Origin: Nemopilema nomurai
Lineage: Eukaryota > Cnidaria > Scyphozoa > Rhizostomeae > Rhizostomatidae
Assembly: GCA_003864495.1 (NCBI GenBank)
Contig: ML133496.1
Coordinates: 2,633,631-2,697,630, forward strand
DNA length: 64,000 bases
Reading direction: 5' to 3'
The notes below the pieces were generated by a model that worked only from the letters and a program-made list of their open reading frames with translations, was not told where the DNA came from and did no database searches. The position numbers and the translations under genes were made by a program. Positions 50,230-63,106 of the stretch are shown here, one piece after another. Each line of letters opens with the position of its first letter. The stretch's first letter is position 1.

Positions 50230-53200
50230 TTATACTTTGATATGGAATGGTGACCCAGGGATATCGAATCCACCCCACAGAACTCTCAATACGTAGTCGC
50301 CTTTCTCTTCCAGTATGTACTCGACCGAGTAAACGCCACCCCCCGTGTGCTTAACCACAATCTGTCGTGCTGGGATGATAGGCCCTTCGACACCAACCAT
50401 AATGGCTCCCCGTCCAGCTTGGCTGGCATTGACCGTGAACGAGGCAACCTCGTTTACATATGCCCGCTTAAGTCCGTCTCCTCTTGCCGAGCACTTGCTG
50501 GCGTCGGGGATGTTGGCTGCGTCAATGGCGTCTGCTGATGCCGCGATCATCACTTTGTAGGCACTGCCGGGGATGTGTTGTCCGGCGAATCGGATGCTGA
50601 TTTCGTAGCTGCCAGCAGTCGTTGGTCGGTATGTGACTTTGTAGGTTCCGTCGTCTTGTTCCATGCAGTTCATCTTGACCTTGGCCGGTCCATCAATTGA
50701 CAAGGCAAGAGCACCTGAGCCCGCATCGAGGGCGTTGACCGTGAACTCGGCTTCCTGGTTGACGACCCCAGCCCTGAGCCCCGGACCGTACGCCCTGACC
50801 TTGCTTGGGTCTCCATCAACGCCACCAACTCGTACTATGAAAGGACTACCAGGAATATGGTGGCCATCCAAGAAAACATTCACTCTATGCTCGCCAAGCT
50901 CCTTTGGAACGAATCTCACAGCGAAGTTGTCCTTCTCGATCTCAACAACAGAGCATTCTAACTCAGCGCCCGAAGGTGACAAGACTGATGCTGTCAACTT
51001 TCCGTCCTTTCCTTTCATTCGAACTGCAAAGCTTGCCTGCTGTCCCACTCTGAGAACCTGTTCCTTGAACTTAGCCATGCTCATGGCAGCGCCCTCCCCT
51101 GGTGCAGCAACGTTCACAGTGAAAGGACTGTCTGGGATTGGTTCATCGGCGAAGCGGATGTGCACAGTGTACTCTCCGGGCTCGACTGGGTACCACGTGA
51201 TGTCGCAGGTGCCATCTCCATTGTCATGGCACTGGATGTCAGCCTTGGCTGGTCCTTCGACAGCAACAGCTAGGCCTCCCGGTCCAGCATCCTTTGTGTT
51301 GACAGTGAACTTGCATGGCTCCCCAGCGACAGCTTTGGTAAGACCCGGTCCAAATGCTTTGCAGGCCTTGGCGCCGCCAGATGGTGCATCGACGTAAACT
51401 TTGAATGGAGAACCAGGAATGTGTCGCCCTCTGTGTTTGACATTTACCTTGTGCTCTCCGGTCTCACGAGGAATGAACCGGATCGTGTACTGATCGCGCC
51501 CGACTTCCACAACCTCGGCAGGATCTTCAACTCCGGATGGTCTTGTCACAGATGCCTTCAGCTCCCCGGTTCCTGAGAACTTGATTACAAAATCGTGTGG
51601 GGCCTTTGTGCTTGGGAATGCCAGAATGTCGCTGTAGGTGTCAGGTGAGCTTTCCTGGACGCCTTCTTCGACCGCAGTGACATCCTCATCAACTGGTCGT
51701 CGTCTTCGTCCCTTGTCCGGGGTGACGACACACTTGAACGGGCTGCCGGGGATGTGCTGATCCGCATACGTCACATTGACGCTGTATGTGCCAGGCTCGT
51801 CCGGTGTGAAATCAACGGTGCATGTTCCATCCTGGAGGAAAGAAGTGATTATTTGCTTTTGACGTACGACACGACATGCCTTGCTTTTCATGGGACTCCA
51901 TAAACAGTTCCATCAATTTATTCTTTCACGTTTAAGCATTCTCAGTGGCAACTCGTACTACTCAAAGAAAACATCCAACAACACAAGAATCGTGTTGCTT
52001 TACTCGCTGTATAGCGAGAAACACAGCCAATCAATCTAGATCGCTAAGGAGAAAATACATTAAAAGGCAAACACAGAATTCAGACTACAATTTTTTTCTG
52101 AATTTACCTCGTTGTCAACGCAGTTAATTTCCACCTTGGAAGGTCCCTCGACAGACAGGCCTAGCCCACCATAACCAGCATCACGGGTGTCAACAAGGAA
52201 TTCCAAGCGCGTGTTGACTGGACCACCTTTGAGGCCTAGCAAAGAATAATTCCGTAAATATACGAAAGCATCGATTGGTGTGCAAGGACAGCTGAAAACA
52301 ATGCCTGCAAGGCTATTGAAATTTGACTGTCCTTACAATCAGTTAACTGCAGAACGTAGCTAGAATCATAGCTGCTCTCAGAAGCATTGATGAGAGTCCA
52401 CCACTTACCATCGCCTTTGACTTTAACCTTGGATGCGTCTGGTTTGGTTGCTGGGAGATCTTCCGGCTTCACAATGACTTCGTACGGGCTGTTCTGCACG
52501 TGTTCTCCACGCTTCTTGATGTTCAACAAGTGTCTTCCAACTTCCTTCGGCATGAAGGAAACCACGATCGTTCTGTTGTTTGGACCTGCTTTCAGTTCAG
52601 CAGGCTCCTCTTTTCCGGATGGACTTGTCACGGTGGCTTTCAAGTAACGAAGGTCCTCGGGGATTCTGATTCCGGGAATTTCCAGCCCAATGGCGCATGG
52701 CTGGCCTGGCTTTCTTGGCTTGGCATCCTTCACCATCACCTCAATTGGGCTTCCCTTCACATGTCGTCTGTCCTTCTTTATGTTGATAAGATGTTTGCCT
52801 GGTTCTTCGGGTACGAAATTGACTGACAGTGTATTATCCGGACCAGCTTTGGGCTCCAATGGTTCCGTAGTTCCATTTGGCCTCTCGAGTGAACACTTGA
52901 GGAATTTGAGGTCTTCTGGGATGCGCAGGTCGGGTAGTTCCACAGCAACATCACATGGGCTGCCAACGGTTGGCGCACGCTCCGGCTCCGGGGCCATTTC
53001 GACGGCAATCAGGAACGGGCTTCCGTTCACGTTCTTGCCGTCCTTCTTCACATAGACGTAATGGTCACCTGCCTCCGATGGGGTGAACGACAAGTTCAGC
53101 GTGTTGTCATCATTGGCCCGGACTTCCAACGGCTCCTCTTTTCCGGTCGGCCTCTTCAATGTTGCGCTCAGGTGTTTCAGGTCACGTGGTAGCTTGATTC

Positions 53201-56200
53201 CTTCGATATCCAAGTTGATATCGCACACATTTCCAACGGTCGGAACCTAAAAGTTGAATCAAACAGATTGCTTGAACAGTTGAAGACAAAACCACTTTGG
53301 AGAAGCTGGCATTAGAAAATCGTTTAACTAGAAAGAACGGTTAGAGACGCATCTTCCTCGCACATCTCAATCGAACAGAAGGCAGTAAATATTACCTTTG
53401 GTTTCTCTTCTTCCTCCACAAGGATAGTAATAGGACTCTGTTTGATTGGCTTGCCGTTCTTCGTAATGTCAATCACGTGTTCTCCTGTCTCGGTTGGAGT
53501 GAAGTTCATTGAAAGGGAGTTGTCAGGGCCTACGCTAAGGTCCAGGGGTTCCTTTTTGCCATTGGGACGTTTCAATGTGGCCTTCAGGTATGGGAGGTCA
53601 TTTGGCAACGAGATGTCAGGCAAAACGAGGTTGACGTCACAAGGAGATCCAACGGCCGGTGACTTCTTCGGCTCCAGTCCTTCCACCATTATAACGAATG
53701 GGCTTCCAGCAACCTGAAATACAGCGGCAAATTAAACTTTCAGAGTTATATTCTGAGGCTGTATTTCACACAGCGTAATACATGAAGTAACAATACCGCT
53801 TGGTACAAATAAAAGCACTCGCACTTGAACGTGATAGTAAGATATTCACTCCAGTTACAGTTACAACCAATCTCCTGGGCAACAATTTCACGGGCCTAAA
53901 ACGCCTTCTTCTCCAATTTAGATAATTCTTGGTCAGTCTTAACTTTCTCAGGTGTGATTTGAAGCCTCATCAGATTGCTATATTGTTCCGGAAGGAAATC
54001 ATTCTGAATCATACGGAGATCGAGTGAAAGTAACAACAAGTCTAAGTGCTGTAAACAAAGCTACAAGGAATTAACTGAATCAAAGAATCGCTTAATCAAA
54101 GAATCGCTTAATCAAGCCCTAATCGCAATACAACGACGTACCTCTCTGCGGTTCTTCTTGATGTGTAGAAAATGCTTGCCAGACTCTTCAGGTGTGAATG
54201 AGACTGCAATAGTCTCATCTGGACCTTGCATGACATCCAATGGCTCTTTATCTCCATTGGGCCTATCTAGCACGGCTGTGAGATAGGGCAAATCTTCAGG
54301 CAGATTGATGCCTGGAACTTTGAAGTTTGGCTTGTGCGGTGCACCGACGGCTGGTTTGGCATCTTCCTCTGGGAAATCTCCAAAGTCTGGGAAATCTTGC
54401 GCGCTCTCGGTGACCTCTTCCGATGCTGGCACAATGTCTTCAGAAACAGGTGCTCCAACGACGTTAACAGCGAATGGGCTGCCTTGCACATGTCGGCGAT
54501 CCTTCTTGATGCTAATCAGATGCTCTCCTGGCTCGTCTGGAACAAACTTAACGCTAATTGTCTTCTCGGGTGTGAGCTCAATGTCGATTGGTTCTTCCCT
54601 TGTCTTTGATGGTCTCTTCAACGTGGCACTGAGTCGTTTGAGATCTCCGGGCAGGTCAAGGCCTGGAATATCAAGGTCAAGGGCACACTCATCACCGACT
54701 GTGGGCTCCTTCTTCATAGGCTCCTCTTCGACAACCATGATCTCGATAGGACTGCCTTCCACGGGGCGTCTGTCCTTAAGGATCTCAATGATGTGCTTGC
54801 CTGGTTGTTCTGGGATGAAGTGCATTCCCAGGGTATTGTCCGGATTGGCTGTCAGCTCAAGCGGTTCCTTCTTTCCGGTCGGTCTTGTGAGTGTTGCCTT
54901 CAGTTTCTTCAAGTCGTCCGGAAGCTTCAAGCTCGGCAACTCCAAGTTCACATCGCATGGGTTTCCGACTGTCGGCTGCTTCTCGACTGGGACGGCTTCT
55001 TCTACCATGACCTTGAATGGACTACCTTTGACTGGCTTCTTCGACTTCTTGATGTGGATTTGGTGAAGCCCTGCTTCCTTGGGTACAAAAGAGACAGCCA
55101 AAGTGTTGTCTGGGTTAGCCTTGACTGGTACCTTTTCTCTCGTGAGCGATGGTCTTTCGAGAACAGCTGATATTTCTGCCAAATCGTCAGGCAAAACAAT
55201 GTCAGGCAGCTCCAAGTTGACATCGCATGGGTTTCCAACAGTGGGAGCTTTTCCCTCCTCTGGGGCTTCATCAACCATGATCTTGATTGGACTATCCTTG
55301 ATTGGTCTTCGCCTCTTCTTAATATGGAGAAGATGCATGCCTGGCTCGGTGGGAACAAAGCTAACAGAAAGAGTGTTGTCTGGATTGAGTTTGAGGTTGA
55401 CTGGCTCGGTGTTGCCACTTGGTCTTTCGAGTTCTGCACTGAGATGCTCGAAGTCCTCTGGCAAGTTGACATCTGGGAGGCTGAAGTTGACATCACATGG
55501 ATTTCCGACAGTCGGGTTCTTGACTGGCTGCGGTGCATCTTCGACCATAACCTTGAAGGGACTGCCCTTTTTCGTATTTGCTTGCTTTGATGCTCCTGCG
55601 GCGTGAACGTGCAAGTCTTGTCTTTGTTGACCGAGAGCTCACAAGGCTCTTTTCTAGCTTTTCACTGATCTTTAAGATCATCTGGCAGTACGACATCGGG
55701 CAAGTCCAGATTTACATTTTCAGTTCACTCACCTGGCACAATAATCACATACGGGCTATCTTCCACGTGTTTCTTGTTCTTCTTGATGTTGATCACGTGT
55801 TTGCCGGCCTCATTCGGTGTAAAGGTGATTGAGATGTCTCATCGTGTCATTATCCATTTCGTTTGGTCTGATGAGCGTGGCTTTGAGTTTGCTGAGGTCC
55901 TTCTTTCTATCGACATCAGGAAGCTCGAAAGGAATCTTGCAAGGCTTTCCGATCTCTGGCTTGTCGCGAACCAGAAGAGGAACTGGGCAGCCAGGCAATT
56001 CTTTGCCTCTCTTCTTCAAGTGCAAATCGTTGCGTCCAGCCTCGACTGGTGTGAAATTGGCACTCAGTGTCTTGTTTGGTCCTTCCTTCAGATCAATTGG
56101 TTTGTCGTTCTTGGGTGATGACAAAACACCACTGAGCGAAGGCAGGTCACTTGGGACACGGACATCATCTGGGGCCATGTTGAGCTCGGCCTCTTTTCCA

Positions 56201-59200
56201 ACTTCAAGCATTGGTTCTTCTTCCACAACTTTGACTTTAAGTGGAGCATCTGGAATGCTTTCGTTGGCAAAACTGATGAAAATTTCGTACGTACCTGGCA
56301 AAGACAATTAGATTACATTTTATTAATAATTTCAAAAACGAATTGCACAGGCACACTCAAATCACACATAAGAGAGACAATGCAGCCATAATGAGACAAA
56401 GCTTAATAACGACAGCAGTCATTTAAATATTAGTCAAATTCAAATATATTCCTTAACCTCAAAACAATTTACAAAAGCCTTCAAACATCGCCAGTGCATG
56501 TAATCGGTTTCGTCAGAAGCCAAAATGTCAAACAGGGGGGTACTGCCAACTTTATAGCCTCTTTATGATCCAAAGCCTCTTTATCATTGAAACGTAGGTC
56601 TTACCTGGCTCCTTTGGAATGTAAGTAGCGGTGCAGGTTCCGTCGCCATTATCAATGCATTCGACGTCAACCTTGCTAGGCCCTTCAACGGCAAGTGAAA
56701 GCTCGCCAGGCCCAGCTCCCTTTGTGTCAATGATAAACGCGTTTGGCTTGTTTACGTAGCCCTTCTTGAGCCCTGTCAATAAACAGATGTTGATGGTTAG
56801 TGAAAATACACAAGGTGATGGTATTGCCGGGAAGAGCCATGAAGCACATAAGCAGAACAATAAAGTGGGAGTCAGTAACGCTTTGAAAACAGTGTTGCAC
56901 AAAATATATATCGATCAAGTGAAAGAGAAAACAAAAATGGATAAAAGTACAGAATCTTGCAGCTTCATTGACAATGCAGTACCTTAAATATCGAGGTTTT
57001 CTGTCACACAGCAAACCCAATCGAACTTAGGATAAAGAGCAGGTGATATTTTTTCTTACCTGGACCATGGACTTTGACCTTTCTTGGTCCTGGTTTGACA
57101 ACCTTGAACTTGAATGGACTTCCAGGCACTGGCACATTTTCATATGTGACATCGAGGTTGTAAACACCGAGTTCCTTTGGTGTGTATTCGATATCGTATG
57201 TGCCATCTCCATTGTCACTAACCTTGACTTTGTCTTTCTTTCCAGATGGTGTTGTGACGAGTCCTTCGAGTTTTCCTAAATCAAAAGGGATCGAAAATTT
57301 TCAAAGTAAAGTTGAAAACCCGTCAAGGAGTTATAAAGTTCAGTAATCTGCTTGCCATATGTCAGAGACAAGAGTTCAGGAAGTGAAATTTTCGCACTAC
57401 GAATATCATTTTTAGCATAAGGGTACAGAGTTCTGGAAAATGTTGCCTTTGAAAACGAACACAAATAATGGCGAAAAAACAATTACTGCTACCGCAAATA
57501 TTGTCACGCTAGTTTGTCATTAATAAGGCTTGCTTTGTATTGTAATACCTTAGTATCTATATATGCATATTATTCTTTGTTCAAGCTATAGTTGAAATGA
57601 ATATATGTATATATGTAGTGAAATGGAAGAAATTAAATAAACATGAGCAGCCACGGGTGGACATGCAAGGATGACGTCACGAACCTGGTTCGAGTTCTGA
57701 GCAGTCCAGCACGGACTCGACAGGCAGATCGACGACCGGTTCGTCGGCAAGTTGGCTGGCAAGATCGTCTGTGTTGATCGGGCTGGTATCGGGGCCATCG
57801 ATCGCCTTGGCATTGAATGGGGAGCCATTGACGGGACGGCCACCGAAGTTGACGTCGACTTGATGATCGCCAGGCTCCTCGGGTGTCCACGAGCAGGCGT
57901 ACACATTGTCATCGACCTCCTTCACTTCACAGGGGATTTCATCGCCAACTGGGTTGCGAACCTTCGGTGTGACGTTACCTACGAGTGCAAATATACAATC
58001 AGTACCATCATCAGTACAAGAACCACTGAAGATCATTGTAGCATGCCTAAAGATCATTGTATTGAAGAACCACTAAGTTCCCGATCACAGACGTGGTGAT
58101 CATTATGATCAATCACCGTCCATCAATCACAGTGATATCAACTAATCGTGGTGCAAATCAACCAATCATTATGCATTCATATGCAATCATGTTGTGACCG
58201 ATCATAAATAATCTCATGCATACCTTTGCCTGCCTTCTTGGCATCGACTTCGAATTTGGCTGGCTTTCCAACACTTGGGTTCTTCACGCCCGGACCCGAC
58301 ACTTTGCATTTCGATGCATCACCGGTCGGATTGGCCTGGACGCGGAATGGTGACTGCGCAACTGTGTCTCCTCCATACTTGACACCAATGGTGTATCGAC
58401 CTTAAATGTAAATACAAAAGTCAGTCAGTTAAGCATAGAACATATGGAATAAAGGACCTCCCCTTTGCATGCCCGAATAAGATGCGAAACATTTGATGGC
58501 CTGCTGAGATAAGATCTTTGACAAAATCCACATGGATGACATTCTACAACTGATGCTCAAATTGCACGGCAAAACAGAGTTCACAACCTCTGCTTGTCTT
58601 TGTATCTCTGACAACAACCTTCCTTGTCTGAGACTTTCGCATCATTCTTGAGGTTCAAAGCGTCTGTATTCGCTACACTACCTTCCACGAATGATTCATA
58701 GCATCCTCAACTCTCTGATAGGCAATGCACGCATTATTCATCAAGAGAACACGACTGTATGACAGGCATAACACAATGCCCGACTGACTCGATTGTCTGA
58801 ATGAAATGAATTTGACAGATGAGTCAATGTCGAGCCACAGGGAAACAGCAGTGTGCCAATGGTGGCTGTATTCAAGTTCCGAAAATTCCGATACTTGTAT
58901 GCGTGCTTCTGGTAAGTTGAATTTGGGAAAGCAAAAACAAAGCCAGTGACAGACACCAGCGTTGCTAATGAATCCAGTTGACATTTTGGGGATATATTGA
59001 AGAACGAAGCTGAGAGGCTTTTACCAAAACGCACATTTCATAAAGATTTAATTTCAAGCCTTTGAATCTGACACTTTTCATACTAATAGACTATGGACCA
59101 AAAATTGTGCAGGCAGAAGGACTGTATTGGACTGGTATAAACTGACTCACACTCGAATGTAAACGGGGACAAATTAAGAGTCGTATTACAGCTGAAAAGA

Positions 59201-62200
59201 CGAAATTATGGGATAAGATCTAGCTAAAGTTTGAGGCAAACGAAAGTTGGAGTGTACCCACCTTCCCCCCATTTGATACAATTTACAAAGCATGCAATTA
59301 AAAGGCAACAGCCAAAGAAGCTTTTGAGAGTCAACCTCTTCAGAGCTCCATGCTACTAAGCGCAATTAAAGAGCACAATCAATCCATGAATACCAAACGC
59401 ACCTTCAACATCTGGAACATATTTCACTTTGTAAGTACCGTCCTTGTTGTCCGTGATCTCCGGTTTCCTTGGCTTTCTGTCCGGTCCCATTATTTCGACT
59501 TCTAGAGGCGCCTCACCAGCCTTTGAAGCATCGATGATAAATTCTTGTGGGAAGCTTGCATCCACATTCTTCTTCAGGCCATCACCACTGCACTTTACCT
59601 TGCTGGCATCTACCGGCATGAAGGCCGGAACAGTAAAAGGGCTTCCGGGCACATGTTCATCAGCAAACTTGACATTGATTTCATGATCTCCGGCCTCAAC
59701 TGGAATATAGCTAACCGTACATGTTCCATCTCCGTTGTCTTTGCACGTGATCTTTGCTTCGGCTGGGCCCTCGATAGCGAGACCGAGGTTGCCTGCGCCA
59801 GCATTTTTCGTGTTGATCACAAATTCGTTTGGCTTGTCAACAATTGCTTTCTCGAGGCCTGGGCCGGATAGTTTAACCTTGCTTGCGTCACCCTGAAAGA
59901 ACGACGATGCTACTGTAAGCAATTCGTTTAAAAACGACAAACAAACAGCTCTTCTTGCTTCAGGGATTGAATAAGCAATATAGCCTTTAAAATAAAACAA
60001 TTTGGAAAATGATATCTGTAACAAACGGGCTATTCCAAAATTGACAACCAAACAGATAACCAAATTATAAACTGCAGCATCCTTAATCTACCCAAATCAG
60101 AGTATCCAACTTGTATCATTATTTAAAACGATGTCTTACCTTCATCAATGCACTGACGACGAATGGGTTTCCAGGAACTTCCTTTCCTCCAAACTTAACG
60201 ATGACTTTGTGTTTGCCAACCATGGTTGCCGTCCACATGATGGTGTACACTCCCGTCTTCTCTTGTCTGACAATAACATCAGTCTGGGAGCCATCGGGAT
60301 TCTCTACCGTGACTGACAATTTTCCGGGACCTTCAAGAAGAATGCGAAGAAAGATTAGGCCTGGGGACTACATTCTGGGTCTGTATAACTTCCTTGAATC
60401 ATTAGAACTCTGGGTGTGTAATTATTTGAATGTTTTAGATAACTCTTTTAGCTTCATTCTTCGACAATATTGCCTTGAATAATACAAAGCGTGGTCTTCC
60501 ATCTGCAGTGTTTGTCAAACTATAGTGTCGTGATGACAGAATAAAGATGCCATTTGTGGACACCAATACCTACCGGCTTCTTCTGGGCATTCTGCGGTGA
60601 AAGATGATTCCTGTCCTACAATGACCTCTTCCAGTCCTGGGCCATACACTTTGCACCTGGATACATCAATCCCGGGCTGGACATCAATATTGAAGGGACT
60701 CTTTGGCACATCATCACCAGCGAACTTGATGATGATGGTGTACTTGCCCTTCTTTGGTGGCACATAGGTGACCTTGTAGGTGTTTGGCTTGTCTCCCTCT
60801 TCCACTCTGATGTCATCCACCTTCGGCATTCTGCGGCTGTCTGGCTCGATGCTCACATCGACCTTACCTTCTCCTGCTTCCGAGGCATCGATCTCAAAAT
60901 ATGTGGGCTCATCTGCTCTAACCCCAGACGGCTCAATACCAGGTCCGAATACCTTGACTTTGCTTGCATCGGCTGCTGGTTCGATCTTGACTTTGAAGGG
61001 GCTTTTGGGGATCTGTTTTCCACCAAAAGTAACAGTGACGGTGTGCTCGCCTAAGGAAAGGGGACATACGAGTTAGCAAGGGTCACGGTACCACTTGATG
61101 ATATGGAACAGACGAGCAAAAAGAACTACGGTGTAACACTGATATACATGGGTAAGCCAATCAAGCGTTTGATCGTAGCTACTTTTATCAAATTAAAAAC
61201 AGACAGAAGTTACCTGGTGATTTTGGGCTGTAAAACACTTCATGGAGTCCAGGCTCCAGTTCGTTCATTTCCACATCAACAGGGTTTCCGACCGCATCGG
61301 TGACCACCACAGACAAAGGAGCCTTTCCAGCCTTGCGGCTATCTACAGTGATTGGTAGACGCCTACCGGCCTTACATCCTGGCTCGAGTCCAGGGCCGGT
61401 TGCCTTGACCTGGAATGCAACAAGATCGTGTCATCTTAAGGACTAACTAACTTCTGCATTGCATTTTGCAAGGTAGTCTAATATGGTCTTTATACATGTG
61501 AAACAAGACTTTTTATATTTCTCTATAACAGTAGAAGCAGAGTATAATATCGCTTTAAATTAAGATTTTGTAACATAGCGTTGAAGTAGGAAAATCGTCA
61601 CGTTTCACTGCTTCCATACCGATCTTGAAAGATTTGAGTATTCAAACATTCACAAATAAAAAGGCGAATACCTTGAAAAGTACTCTGCAAAAATCCAGCA
61701 TTTCATCTTGAGTAAACCACTGGAGAACATAGGCAGAAGACATACCTTTGAAGCGTCAAAGTCTGAGCTGACAATGGCTTTGAAGGGACTTCCAGGCACG
61801 TGTACGTCAGCAAACAGTACATTGATTGTGTATTCACCGTCTTCGACTGGAAGATACTCCACGCTGCATGTTCCATTGCCGTGGTCATCACACTTGATAT
61901 CGGCTTCGACTGGGCCTTCGATCGTTAGGCCAATTCCACCTTCACCAGCCTTGCTTGCGTCGATCTCGAAAGTCGCTGGCTTATTTGTTTTGCCTCCTTT
62001 GAGACCAGCTCCGGTCACTTTTACCTTGCTTGGGTCGCAATATGGTTTTATGATGACCTAAAGAGCAGACATTTCCTTGGTTATGTAGTTCAGTGTTAAA
62101 AGTAAAAATCCAGAAACAAATAGATAAACGGGACAATGAAAACGAGAAAGTAAATGACGTTACGGATGTAAACTGATGCAGAATTAATAAAAGTAAAAGC

Positions 62201-62931
62201 TCGAAGTAATGAGTTGAGCAAAAATGCTTTAAACAAAATGGCAAACAACGAATTTAAACAGAAAAAATTTAAGAGAACATGCTGAAACTGTCACGACTGA
62301 CCGCATTTCAAAGTAAATTTACGCACATTATACCCCTCCCCCATAAAAACCTTCATGGCATAAATAATCCACAAGTACTATTACTCTCAATTAGCAAACT
62401 GGAGTTAGTCTGAGCCACGTACCGCGTAAGGACTCTTTGGAATGTTGACAGAGGCAAACTTGATTGTGACAGTGTATGTTCCTGGCTTCACTGGCATGTA
62501 CGAGACAGAGTAGGTGCCATCTCTGTTGTCCTTCATCTTGACCTCAACAGGGTTGCCTTCTTCGTCTGTGCAAACCACCTCAATCTTTCCAGCACCTCCA
62601 GCCTTGTGGGTGTAGACTGTAAATTCCGCTGGGCGGCCTAAAACGAAAATTCGAAATGTGAAAAAACAAAGAAATTGGCCAGAAGGCATAAAAAGTAATT
62701 ACAAGATTTTATGGGGGATTTGTGAATAACATTTATGGGTCAATTTTTCCTTACTAATACTGTACCTTCATCTTTTGGTCTGTAACGGATGGTTGACTCT
62801 GACGGTATCTCACACTCAAGAACAGTGAAAGCCAAATTTGATTCACACAAACAACTTTCCTCAGCCCCTTCAGGGTCCCGGATGTGAACCGAATCGACAA
62901 AGCCTTTACTGAACAACTCAGAGGATGGCAT
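50230..62931 (-). CDS. FLN-like: Filamin, rod repeats and C-terminal dimerisation repeat; CH domains not seen
   Basis: Exons: 62931-62766, 62637-62423, 62057-61746, 61409-61214, 61050-60574, 60330-60140, 59892-59403, 58400-58224, 57978-57685, 57275-57060, 56772-56605, 56294-54142 (damaged inside), 53713-53396, 53246-52409, 52235-52108, 51831-50230. All phases agree. About 2,600 residues. Ten ordinary Ig-filamin repeats (e.g. [47 protein letters not shown]) are followed by about twelve diverged ones ([15 protein letters not shown] type). Then come ordinary repeats with a hinge-like [18 protein letters not shown], and a last repeat ending VLRWLGGF-like ([18 protein letters not shown]). The last repeat matches the filamin dimerisation repeat. 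Filamin cross-links actin and anchors membrane receptors. The first exon ([20 protein letters not shown]) is not a CH domain. So this is either a rod-only form from an internal promoter, or upstream exons lie beyond 64000. Confidence 0.9.
52409..56230 (-). repeat. Run of about twelve diverged, about 90-residue filamin repeats
   Basis: Each unit reads roughly: [15 protein letters not shown], LPDDLxxLxATLxRPxG, EPLxLxxxPDNTLxVxFxP, EPGxHxIxIKKxxRxVxGSP. Units begin near 56230, 56000, 55710 (damaged), 55540, 55260, 55000, 54710, 54370, 53690, 53250, 52970 and 52700. They lack the usual DASKV..GPGL opening and the GPGGL..EGP strand of ordinary filamin repeats. They share the GSP end and PxEPGxH turn, so they are still filamin-type. 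An acidic linker with [12 protein letters not shown] interrupts the run near 54390. Confidence 0.85.
55590..55870 (-). other. Damaged patch inside the filamin coding exon
   Basis: The frame running in from the left of the transcript ends [23 protein letters not shown] at 55810. A different frame resumes as [20 protein letters not shown], meets a stop in [24 protein letters not shown], and is lost again after LPDDLKD. Pieces [14 protein letters not shown] and FTPQE follow, and the frame becomes stable at [15 protein letters not shown]. Compared with neighbouring repeats, short segments are missing at each join. No GT-AG intron can bypass the first break. The whole exon (2,153 bases) still keeps net phase. 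Confidence 0.8.
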
Positions 62932-62960
62932 GTTCAATTCTTCGTTACGTTATCAAGAAA

Positions 62961-62968
62961 TGACGTCA
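62961..62968. promoter_or_regulatory. Full CRE palindrome TGACGTCA
   Basis: TGACGTCA, the CREB/ATF site, lies 30 bases upstream of the filamin ATG at 62931. An E-box CACGTG lies at 63101-63106. Both support, but do not prove, a promoter at this place. Confidence 0.45.
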
Positions 62969-63100
62969 CTAGTTCCAGATCCAAGACCGGGAGAAAGGAG
63001 TGCACTGTACATCTCACGATTAGAAGATATTAAGTAGCTTTGCGGTTAATGTCGCGAGATAAAGTTGTGCTAATACGGAAATCTAGGCTGATAAGTACAT

Positions 63101-63106
63101 CACGTG
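63101..63106. promoter_or_regulatory. E-box CACGTG
   Basis: A palindromic E-box about 170 bases upstream of the filamin ATG. Motif only. Confidence 0.3.

Noticed and set aside
50663..51397. 244-codon plus-strand frame
   Set aside because: It is the antisense shadow of the filamin last exon, whose minus-strand frame is clearly the coding one.
54305..55066. 253-codon plus-strand frame, Ser/Gly-rich
   Set aside because: Antisense shadow of the filamin repeat exon.
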